Positions 11,199 to 21,330 of a stretch of DNA of 64,000 nt are shown here, piece after piece. A model generated the notes under the pieces. The model did not search any database. It was not told where the DNA came from and worked only from the letters and a program-made list of their open reading frames with translations. Source of the stretch: Primulina eburnea. Its lineage: Eukaryota; Streptophyta; Magnoliopsida; Lamiales; Gesneriaceae. The stretch lies in NCBI RefSeq assembly GCF_022965805.1, contig NW_027331428.1, positions 62,001 to 126,000 of the forward strand, in the 5' to 3' direction. A program made the position numbers and the translations under genes. How positions within the stretch are numbered: the stretch's first letter is position 1; the number at the start of each line of letters is the position of its first letter.

Positions 11199-12794
11199 GT
11201 GACACCCTGACCCGTAACAATAAAAATACAGCGGAATTTAAAATTTTCTTTCAAATGGAAGGAGTTTCAAAATACATTTCATAAAATGTTTACAAAATAA
11301 ATACATGATCATTCAAATGATATACAAAATGCAAAACAATCATTTCTATGATCATGTCCCAAAATGATAACAAAATAATCTTCCTTCCAATCTTTGTATG
11401 CATATGACCCCTGACCACAGTCAACGTCCTGGTCCGTCGCTCTTATCTGCATCACATGAAAATAACTGAAATGAGTATAAAAACTCAGCAAGTGGAACTC
11501 TACATAACAATGATACATAGTATACTTTGTAAAACATGACTTTGAAATCATAAATACCATCAACTCTGAAACATGAATACTGTAGCAATAACTGTAGCAA
11601 TAAATAACAGTACGATGGTATTTCTCTTTTCTCTGGTTGGATTGATATCAATAGTATCTCTGACTGTGGTGCTCGTATCCCAAATCGATTATAAACCGAT
11701 AACTCTGAGGGATATAAGCCTATGGGCGTTGATCAACTAATTGCATGCAATGCTCTGACTATGATTCAATCAATCCAATAAAACATTTGAATTCTCAATA
11801 GCATTTAAACAATCACTTTGGAAACTATATCTTTTCTCTTGTATTCCCTTTTCAATAAATGAGACATACAATGCCTCCAATAGATAATCAATGGAATCAA
11901 TACATAACAATGGATCAATTGAAGGGAATAACACTTTGAAACCTTTGAAATACAATACATATAACATCATGTGAGCAAAGGGATGAAATTCCACTTACAA
12001 ACCAATAGAACACCTCCAAACTAAACTCTTGGTACACCACCTACAACAATAATCCATAAATAACACCAATAACAACTCTGTATCCAAAAATACAAGTCAA
12101 ATAATCTATTAAACCAACAACAACATCAACCTATAGCATCTCTTTTCCAACACCATGATAGAACTCAACCAAAAACTTACCTTAGCTTCCTCTCACCACG
12201 AAGAAGATCGATCTCAACTCGGAATTCCAAACAAATCCAAGAATCAAAGGTAGGAAATGAATGAAATGGTAGAAAACCCTATTCCTTAGAGAGAAAATCG
12301 AGAATGGAAGAAAGGAAAGACATAAGGTATGGCCAACAACTCCCAAAAAGTAACTTAAAAACTCGCCCATACCTAGACCGCGGGTGCGACAACACAAGGG
12401 CCGCGGGTGCGCTGAGCTCACGGCAATCCACAAAAATCCTGAACCACGAACACCGCGGATGCGGCGCTGCAAGCACCGCGGGTGCGGTGCACACCGCGGG
12501 TGCGGTCCACCCGCGGTGATGCTACGGCCCTCCAACTCTAAAATCAAGAACAGTCGACCGCGGGTGCACTCCTTGCACTACCGCGGGTGCACTATGGCCA
12601 CGGCAATGAACAAAATTCAACCACCCAAAATCGATCCGAAACTCTGAAACGAACAACCAACAACAACTAACACCTCAAGAACAATAACAACCAATAATAC
12701 TATGGCCCAAAACACAACTCTAAACATCTAATCACATAACCCAAATAAACACATAAAGCTTAAACCGTACCGTACACCGGGCTCGGCTATTACA
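11199..12794 (-). repeat. Element D 5' LTR, complete (1,596 bp)
   Basis: On the minus strand it runs from TGTAATAGCC (12794) to GGGTGTCACA (11199), next to the primer site. Its upstream part carries seven or eight GC-rich units (12374-12590) of the ACCGCACCCGCGGTG type. It matches the truncated copy at 6098-6729, with small differences in the number and spacing of these units. Confidence 0.93.
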
Positions 12795-13566
12795 ATTATG
12801 GACTAAATTAAATTAATTCAAGTGTTGAATTAATTAAACACTAGTGGGCCTAGTAGAGTCCAAGTAATTAAATTAATTCAAGTGTTGGATTAATTAAATA
12901 ACATTGGGTCTAGTAGAGCCCAATTAGAAATAATTATTAAACTAGTGGGCTTGAGTAAAATCAAGTAATGGTTAAATGGTCTCAAATGTGTTTGAGACAT
13001 TTAAATAAAAGTCCACGGGCCTTGTAATTGTTACAAGCCCAAATAGAATGTGCATGGGGAGATGAAAGGTTGGGAAACAACTTTTTGTATAACCAAGGCT
13101 TGGCATGCAACCTTTTTACTTTAACTTTTCCCACAACCAAAAAAATGTCTCTCCTTCTCTCCTAGGATGAATAGTGCCGAAAATACTATTCATTTTTCTC
13201 TCATATTTTGTTCTTCAATTGTTGAGGAAACAATACACTTCTCAAAGAAAAATGCTCTAATTTTTCTAGTGCAAAATTAGAGTGGTTCTAGCTAGTTGGT
13301 GGTGGGCTTAATATTTGAGCAAGGTGGGCTCAAAGGAAGCTTGAAGATTGTCTTGCCATTGAAGAGCTTAGTTGTATATCAACTAAGTTGGAGCCATCAT
13401 CAATCTTTTAAGATTGATAGGTACAATTCTAAACACACTATGAATGTCATTTTTGGTGTTTATTGTATTTGCTACACATTATCATGAGGTGGCCGAATTT
13501 TTGATGAAAAATTAAAATTTTTAAACTTCCGTTGCGCTTCCGGTCACCATAACCGATCCCCTTTCA
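12795..13566 (+). repeat. Copia-2 5' LTR, downstream portion
   Basis: It is nearly identical to 37265-38036 of the 3' LTR and ends CCCTTTCA immediately before the primer site. The upstream part is cut off by element D at 12794/12795. Confidence 0.93.
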
Positions 13567-13568
13567 AG

Positions 13569-13580
13569 TGGTATCCGAGC
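13569..13580 (+). promoter_or_regulatory. Copia-2 primer-binding site
   Basis: TGGTATCCGAGC, two bases downstream of the LTR end CTTTCA. It is the same initiator-methionine-like variant as in Copia-1. Confidence 0.87.
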
Positions 13581-15203
13581 TATGGTTACGATTTTGTGTA
13601 GCAACTACAAGATATTATGTTGAGATTGATTTCTAACCGCATGAGAACAAAATTTTGCAACGGCAGCCCCATCAATTTAATAATTAAAAAAAAAATTTGT
13701 GTGGCCGGAATCCGGCGACGGAGCTCCGGCGACGGCGATGACGACTAGGGTTTTCAAAAGGTGTTTTGAATTATCCAAGTTTCATGGGCCTTGAGTTGTT
13801 GGGCCATTGGATGGCTAACATATTTGTGAATTTTAAATGGGCCAAAAATGTTTTTGGTGAAAAATGAGTTTTTGGGCCCTTAAGTTTAAAATTACAAAAG
13901 TTGAAAATATTTTCTCATGAAATAAATATTTTAAGTTGGACTTTAAATATTTATAGTAAATGGTGATTTACAAGAAATTCGGTTATAAATAAATTAATTT
14001 GAAAGTAGACAAAGGTGTTTGTATACTTTGTTAATTTAGTTTATAATCGTGGCGGTTAGTGATTGGATCAAGATATATAATATTGGATCAATAATTATTG
14101 TGATAATTAATTGATGGTGTATGATATGTGATATTATGCATGAAGGATGATCAAAAGCCCAAGCCCAATTTGCTAGGTGTATGCTAGGATATTTGATGTT
14201 GAATGATTGTAATAATTATCAATTTATAAAGTGGGCTTGGTTTATGGCCCGTTCCCACCCCATGAGATGTATCCCTATTTGCCATGGATATTTATTTGTA
14301 AATATTAGTATAGTGGATGATCAAGATTGGAAGATGGTGGCCATGATGATTATGAAGATCGAAGACATGTAAATATTGGAAGCTTATGTAATAGTTGCAT
14401 TTGCATCCCGTGCATTTCCCTAGGATTGGACCTAGGCCCGTGTTTACCTCACGTGGTCCATTAGTATTGAGGCGATTGATCATCCTTGTTTGTTTACTGT
14501 TTATAATATATGCATGATATGTTATAAATAATGAGTATGTGCGTTATTATTATGATAATAACAAAGTTGCATGAATCCGGCAAACATACAATCAAACATG
14601 GCGAGCTTTTAAAATAAAATTAATGATTAGACCTTTCAAAATTAAAAACCCTCATTTTGAATAAGATTCAAAATTAATATCAAGCCCGAAAAGGGGAATT
14701 ATAAATTTGTTTATAATTTCCTTGTCTTCCATCGACAATGGGTGCATGATGAATGCTACCCGTACTCGGGGCTCGGCTCATATTATTGGGGGAGCTTTGG
14801 GTGCCGGAAAGCTGTGACATCCATTGACATGGTGATGTGAACTACGTGGAACTCCCATGATTTCGGCGCATATTATTGAGGGAACTCATGGCGACCGTCC
14901 ATTAAGTTACAACATCGATGGGTAAGGCTTGACACGTGAAGATGAACTACGTCATATTATTGGGTCCTAATCAAACGTGAGACAAAAGTTTACGTAGAGG
15001 GTTGCATTGTGATGCAATTGGAAACTACCTTTTAGAAATTGTGATTGACTGATATTATTCGGGATCATAATTCGCTAATTGGACCTTACGTACCTACTGA
15101 GGAAAGGAGTTTACCGTTTTCACTAGAGGGTAGTGAAAGATGTCAAAACAGTGGGAGCAAATATTTATGAAGTAAAAGTCCAAACTTCATATCTTACTAA
15201 ATA
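13581..15203 (+). other. Copia-2 untranslated leader, interrupted by element A
   Basis: This is homologous to the Copia-1 leader at 2210-4005 in inverse orientation. ATATTATT recurs at 14780, 14870, 14954 and 15052 with 84-98 bp spacing. The leader is cut at 15203/15204 by element A and resumes at 30869. The base run AAATA is present on both sides (15199-15203 and 30864-30868). No coding region is supported here. Confidence 0.85.
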
Positions 15204-15347
15204 TGTAATGCCCAGAACACTGAGTGATCATTCTGAATTGATAGATATGTTATGAATAATGTGCATGGAGATAAGAAATAAGAGAGGAAGAAGTTTGGCT
15301 TGAAATGTAGAATTATGCAATTTTTAATTCGAAGCCATACCGCACCC

Positions 15348-15570
15348 GCGGTGCTTGTAGACACCACACCCGCGGTGCATGGACAGTAAGTTGGCCAAAA
15401 TTTCCGTAGCATCACCGCACCCGCGGTGCAGCAAGACCGCACCTGCGGTGTAAAGACCGCACCCGCGGTGTTGTAAAGACCGCACCCGCGGTCGACAGTT
15501 TGAAAAAATTGTAGGGCTGCCGAAGCAGGAGCGCACCCGCGGTAATGATATGAGCGCACCCGCGGTGATG
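15348..15570 (+). repeat. GC-rich motif cluster in U3 of element A 5' LTR
   Basis: There are eight irregularly spaced copies of ACCGCACCCGCGGTG or close variants, each containing the palindrome CCGCGG or a near form. The cluster ends about 45 bp before the TATA box. The 3' LTR has seven copies (29163-29372). Element D's LTR carries the same motif in its own coding orientation. Confidence 0.88.
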
Positions 15571-15616
15571 CAGCCGAGGAATCCACTCTTGTTCTCAACT
15601 TGACACATGGCAGGGG

Positions 15617-15624
15617 TATAAATA
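15617..15624 (+). promoter_or_regulatory. TATA box of element A 5' LTR
   Basis: TATAAATA stands just after the GC-rich cluster and before a pyrimidine-rich stretch, as expected for the U3/R border of an LTR promoter. The 3' LTR lacks it through a 24-bp deletion. Confidence 0.7.
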
Positions 15625-17090
15625 TAATTCGAACATGAGTTATCTCCTTCTCATTTTCCAGCAGGCAGAACCGAGAATTCCTCAAATTCTCAAGGCTTTA
15701 AAGTTGGATATCTCAAGATTTAGTCATCCAAATTATATTCCGAGTTGAGATTCTTGTTCCTTGCATTGAAGGCATCAAAAGGGTATACTTTTTATATCAT
15801 TTCAACATGTTTCGAGAATTGCATGTAAAGGAAATGCTGTTATAATTGTATTTAGATGTTCTTGTGAATATTATGAGTTTATAATCGAAACCGGAACGAA
15901 GAAATGATATCGTATGCATTTCCCATGAATTTCAGCATGGTTTATGAATAGTTGGGGCATAATTATTGTGTTTTAGATGGATAGTGTGGTGGATTATGAA
16001 TGAGAATAATTGAGGATTGAGTTGTGTGTTGACCGGTATTACGAATATATGTCGTTATGCTGTCAAATTATATCGAGATCACGTAGTGACTTGGATATGT
16101 GTTGATTAGATGAGAGATTGATAGATTGTATATCCACATTTCCATTTCAGATTCGTCTTTACGACCGTGACAGCGACTGTGCAAAGAAAGGTATAGTACA
16201 TGTTTTGTTTGGGGAATCAGGACTCAAAGGAGATCACATTTGAGTTTCCCAACCAAAATCACATACTTGTTTTATTATCTATATCTTGATATGATTATGA
16301 TTTTTATAGAATTGTTTCTAGAACTTGTATACAAATCTTGCTATGCTTTGTTTACAGATCATGTTGCATTGCATTAAGATGATCATGCTTGTTTACAGAT
16401 TTTGTATTCATGCATTAAGATAGGAAAGTCTGAGAGATCATCCAGACTTCTAGATGTTCGGCGATATCACAGCTTAGGGGAAGATCACCGCCCCTATTGT
16501 AGATGTGGATACAGATCAGGCCGAAGTCTAGGAATAAGACATACCGTCACCCCGATTGGGAGGGTAGGTGATAGATCGTCTTATTCACACCGGGATCCCT
16601 AGAGTTCTAGTCGAGTCGAGTCTAGACATGATTAGATTCGCATTGCATGATTATATATGAATGATATTCATATTAGCATGTTTCATGTGTTTAGACTGTT
16701 TTAATGCATGTATACATGTTTATACTGGGATTTGTTCTCACCGGTTTTCCGGCTGTTGTTATGTATGTATGTGTGCATAACAACAGGTGGGGACAGGATC
16801 TGGGTCGAGACAACGATGATCGTGATAGCGTGGTGATCTCGGGCGCAGCAGAGGACTAGTGGTTCTTTTGTTAGACTTGTACTATCATTTGAGTTTAGAT
16901 GATAGTGAACACTAGTTGTATATAGACCAAGACATGTATTTTATGTTTTATATTGTAAATTAAATTAAGAACTTATGTTTGTTTAGTTACATTTGATTTA
17001 ATGTAAAAAGCAAAAATTTGACCCACGTTTTATAACAACGATCCATTTAATCCCAAGAAAAAGAATTAGAGCCCGGGTCCCCACAACAGG

Positions 17091-17102
17091 TGGTATCAGA
17101 GC
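17091..17102 (+). promoter_or_regulatory. Element A primer-binding site
   Basis: TGGTATCAGAGC, five bases after the LTR end CCACA, complementary to the 3' end of initiator-methionine tRNA. The leader from here to the gag ATG (17338) contains no other feature that I can support. Confidence 0.93.
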
Positions 17103-17337
17103 GGTAGGTTCTGTAGACTAAGATAGGAGAGAATGAGCGGGGTAGATCGAGTCTTCTTCCTTGCTTATGATGTGCTAGTATGTTTATTGCTTTCTTTATT
17201 ACATTTTGTTTGTTATCTGATTGATTACAGCATGTAATAAACTGAATCAGAACCGATTCTGGATCAGAGGTAAATGATCAGAGGAGGGCTGAGACAGTTT
17301 GTATAGCTCGTATACTAATTTGTTGAATATCAGATAC

Positions 17338-18519
17338 ATGCCTCCTAGAAGAGCAGCAGTGCCTCTACGACCCACAACACCAGAACAGGGTAGCACATCT
17401 GGTGATACGATGGATGTCACTGCTACGCCTATGGAGACTCTATTAAAGCGATTCCAGTCATTCCGACCACCGACCTTAAAGGGTACAGAAAATGCAATTG
17501 AATGTGAAAGCTGGTTGGAGGATATCGAAATGTTATTCGAGTCTCTGGAATATAGTGACGAGAAGCGAGTGGAACTCATTGGCCATCAACTGCAAGATGT
17601 GGCTAAGAATTGGTGGTTGAACATCAAAAGAGCATTGGAACAGCGTGGCACGGAGATTACATGGAAAACGTTCAAGACAGAGTTTTATCTGCGATTCTTT
17701 CCTATATCCTACCGTAAAGATAAAGGCGCTGAGTTTGAAAACTTAAGGCAAGGGCAATTGAACATCGAAGAGTATGTCGCTAAATTTTCTTCCTTGCTTC
17801 GTTTTGCACCTCATGTTTCAGGTAGTGATGAGGCCGTAGCGGATCAGTTTATAAACGGCTTAAATCCTGATATCTTTACGTTGGTAAATACTGGAAGACC
17901 TAACAATTTCGCTGAGGCATTGAACCGTGCCAAAGGAGCAGAAGCAGGATTGCTTAGGCAACGGAGTGCTCCGTATGTTGCTCCGAGTCGTAAACCACCA
18001 CTACCTCCAGCACAACCTCCTCTTAGATTTGATAGCGGCGGTAGTAGCAGCGGACGGAAGGATCAGTTGAAAGCAAAAGGGAAGCAGTTCAAAAGACCTG
18101 GGAGCAGTTCGTCAAGCTCCAGTGGATCCAGACAGAGTAGTTTTGATCAGAGTACCAGGTATACATGTGTCTACTGCAGTTCTTGTGGGGGTAGACATGC
18201 GACTGAACAGTGCCAGGGAGTGACAGGGAGATGTAACATATGTAGACAACAGGGCCTCTTCGCCAAAGTGTGTCCCCAGAAAAGATCACAGAGATTTCAA
18301 GGTGCAGGGTCATCTGCATCTGTAGCTCAGCCTGAGAGGCAAGCTTCATCTGTTCACTCCTTTCAGCCACCACAGACACAGACGCAGCCCAGAGGCAGAG
18401 GTGGCCAGACCGTGAGTCAACTTCCTCGACAACAGGCTCAGGTTTTTGCATTGACAGAGGAGCAAGCACAGGATGCCCCAGATGATGTCATAGCAGGTAA
18501 CTGTTCCCTTTGCGGTTAA
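17338..18519 (+). pseudogene. Element A gag, closed by a nonsense codon before protease
   Basis: I chose the ATG at 17338 (MPPRRAAVP) over the upstream in-frame ATG at 17299, because MPP-R/K-R starts are usual in this lineage. The Gag domain has SWLEDIEMLFESL and AKNWWLNI, then LRQGQLNIEEYVAKF. A low-complexity Ser/Pro linker follows, then a CCHC-like knuckle CSSCGGRHATEQC and a second one, CNICRQQGLFAKVC, in which the expected His is Leu. A TAA at 18517-18519 ends the frame after LCG. The same frame then continues as [16 protein letters not shown], so the stop is a point mutation within one Gag-Pol. Confidence 0.92.
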
Positions 18520-20412
18520 CCTGCTTATATATTGATAGATACGGGTGCATCGCATACATTCATCTCAGAACGATTTGCATTATTGCATTCCTTGCCTGTT
18601 GAGTCCTTGCTAGATGTTGTGTCTATTAATTCTCCGTTGGGAAGTGGATTGATATCTGTAACTACAGTTTGACATTGCATTCTACAGTTTTAGGGGCATG
18701 AGATTGACCTAGATTGTATAGTGTTGGGTCTAGCTGATTTTGATTGTATAGTCGGTATTGACATGCTAACGAAGTACAGAGCCACTGTAGATTGTTTCCA
18801 TAAGATTGTCAGATTCAGACCCGAGATGACAGACGAGTGGAAATTCTATGGGAAGGGTTCCAGATCTCGGATTCCCTTGATTTCGGCTCTTACTATGAAC
18901 AGATTGTTACAAAAAGGAGCAGATGGTTTTTTTATTTATGCTGTAGATATGCAGAAGTCGAGCCCGGCATTGGCGGATCAGCCAGTAGTACGGGAATTTG
19001 CAGATATTTTTCCAGATGAGATCCCAAGATTACCTCCGGTGCGAGAGGTAGATTTTAGTATTGATCTTGTACCAGGTACCGTCCCTATTTCGAGAGCTCC
19101 GTATAGGATGGCACCCATCGAACTAAAAGAATTGAAAGCACAGTTAGAAGATCTTCTGGCCAAGGGATACATCAGACCTAGTGTATCTCCTTGGGGCGCT
19201 CCGGTGCTATTTGTGCGCAAGAAAGACGGTTCGATGCGATTATGTATAGACTACCGGCAACTGAATAAGGCAACGATTAAGAACAAATATCCTTTGCCTA
19301 GAATTGACGATCTCTTTGATCAATTACAGGGATCCTCTGTCTATTCTAAGATTGATTTGCGTTCTGGGTATCATCAGCTCAGAGTTCGAGATGTAGATAT
19401 ACCGAAGACAGCATTTCGAACCAGGTATGGACATTACGAATTTATTGTCATGCCTTTTGGTTTAACAAATGCTCCTGCTGGTATTTATGGGCTTGATGAA
19501 TCAAGTGTTTCAGAGATATTTGGATGAATTTGTGATTGTCTTCATTGATGATATTTTGGTGTATTCGAAGAACAGAAATGAGCATGCAGAGCATCTCAGA
19601 ATTGTTTTACAGACGTTGAGAAACGAGCAACTGTATGCGAAATTGTCAAAGTGTAAGTTTTGGCTGAATCGAGTTGTATTCTTAGGGCATATCATTTCTG
19701 GAGATGGTATTTCTGTTGATCCGAGTAAAGTAGAAGCTGTGATCAATTGGCCAAGACCGACTTCCGTACCAGAAATACGCAGTTTCATGGGTCTGGCAGG
19801 CTACTATCGAAGATTTATTCAAGATTTCTCCAGTATTGCAAAGCCAATCACACAATTGACACAGAAGAATATGCCATTCGTTTGGTCAGAGGAGTGTGAG
19901 TCTAGCTTCCTAGAACTGAAGAAAAGGCTGACTAGTACTCCAGTGTTGACGATACCTTCAGGTACGGGGGATTTCGTTGTCTATTGTGATGCTTCTCACA
20001 GAGGTTTGGGATGTGTACTTATGCAGCGAGGTCATGTGATCGCATACGCCTCGAGACAACTGAAGCCACATGAAGTATGATACCCCATTCATGATCTGGA
20101 ATTGGCGGCTATCGTATTTGCATTAAATATTTGGCGTCATTATCTCTACGGTGAGAAATTTGAGATCTTCTCCGATCACAAGAGCCTGAAGTACCTATTT
20201 TCTCAATCAGAATTAAACATGAGGCAGCGTAGATGGCTTGATCTACTAAAAGATTTTGATTGTGAAATCAAATATTATCCAGGAAAGTCAAATGCAGCAA
20301 CAGATGTCTTGAGTCGAAAGGTATATGCCTTATTCTTATCGACGATAGGTGTTAATAATTTAGTTGAGAAATGCTGCTTGTCTGGGTTAGAATTTGATAC
20401 AGATAGTAAGCC
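18520..20412 (+). pseudogene. Element A pol, first part: protease, RT, RNase H, with several breaks
   Basis: The protease motif [10 protein letters not shown] follows the gag stop. Two more in-frame stops lie at 18670-18672 and 18691-18693. The RT starts near 19030 ([21 protein letters not shown]). An extra base near 19480 shifts the frame in the NAPA motif. RT continues in the new frame with [14 protein letters not shown] at 20078-20080 interrupts RNase H, which continues as HDLELAA and [10 protein letters not shown], with LSRK at about 20310. The frame is broken at 20412/20413 by element B and resumes at 27464. I see three nonsense codons and one frameshift in this part. Confidence 0.92.
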
Positions 20413-21330
20413 TGATGTGAATCTTGACACGAATAAATAGCAAACACGATTAAAAATAAATCGCACCCTCTATTCAATTACGATATTAAGATTCGTGTGT
20501 TTTTCCCGATCTTTTGAATCAAGTATTGTGTGATATTCACCTCTAAACTAGCAAGAGTTTAGCAACAAATAAACACGAGGATAAACAATCGAAAACTATA
20601 CGAACCTTCGAAGAACTTTGCCTACGACAATCCGCACAAGCAACGATCGACAAACGCCACAAAGTTAAAACTTTGATAAGTTTGATTTTGATTTAACAAA
20701 GCTTGGCTTTGAAAAGTTGAGAGAAAATTCTCAAAGGGTTTGATAAACTCAAAATATTATGTGTATTGTGTCTTGAATTTCGTCCAAATACATTATAATA
20801 AAGAAAAGATATCAAAAATCTAGTCTCCCAAAATAATAAAACTCTAGAAAAGGAAACAAATCCGCGCAGAAAACACTAGGCACGGACCCCGGGCAGACCT
20901 CCGTGTCTGGGTCCGTGTACATACTATAAAACTCTTCAATCGGGATCAAGGGACACAGGACCCCGTGCTCACCTCCGTGTACGGGTCCGTGTAGGCACTG
21001 TATTTGCCAATAACAAAGGGCACGGACCCCGTGCCTGGGTCCGTCTCCAGGTCCGTGGAGCCACTGTAAAAACTCATCCCAGCTTGTAAAGGACACGGAC
21101 CCCGTGTGCAGGTCCGTGTACACGTCCGTGTAGCCTCGGGTTTCTCCAACAATGCTTGAATGACATTCCGTTGGCCTCCAAACGTACTCCCATGCATCAC
21201 GACTTCTTCAGGCTTGCTCATGACTCCTTGTAGTGCCTCCTTGAATCTCTTTAGTCGACCCCTCGTGATTGGTCCCTCCGGCAACTGCAAAGGATCTCAT
21301 GCTTTCCTTGGGACGTCCACGTTCGCATCA
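20413..21330 (-). repeat. Element B 3' LTR (918 bp)
   Basis: On the minus strand it starts TGATGCGAACG (21330) and ends TCACATCA (20413). It differs from the 5' copy at roughly a dozen positions counted by eye. Between about 20880 and 21145 it holds GC-rich units of the form CACGGGGTCCGTGTCC. Confidence 0.94.

Larger units (their letters stand above)
6098..12794 (-). mobile_element. Element D: Ty3/gypsy chromovirus (Tekay-like), 3' LTR split by Copia-1
   Basis: On the minus strand: complete 5' LTR (12794-11199), primer site, gag, pol, polypurine tract and the first part of the 3' LTR (6729-6098). The rest of the 3' LTR should lie left of Copia-1, outside the window. The right border abuts Copia-2 LTR sequence at 12795 (ATTAT...), which matches position 37265 of the intact Copia-2 LTR. 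D is therefore inserted in the Copia-2 5' LTR. The coding region has a nonsense codon, a gag/pol deletion with frame change and a C-terminal frameshift. Confidence 0.9.
15204..17085 (+). repeat. Element A 5' LTR (1,882 bp)
   Basis: It is flanked by AAATA on the left and by the primer site on the right. It is nearly collinear with the 3' LTR (1,836 bp). The 5' copy has one extra GC-rich unit near 15430-15460 and a 24-bp segment at 15622-15645 that the 3' copy lacks. Confidence 0.94.

Noticed and set aside
6220..12650. Small proteins rich in Arg/Gly/Cys at 6227-6582 and 12279-12647, and the similar ones at 15197-15685 and 29006-29465
   Set aside because: They are translations of the GC-rich motif clusters in the LTRs of elements D and A, not genes.
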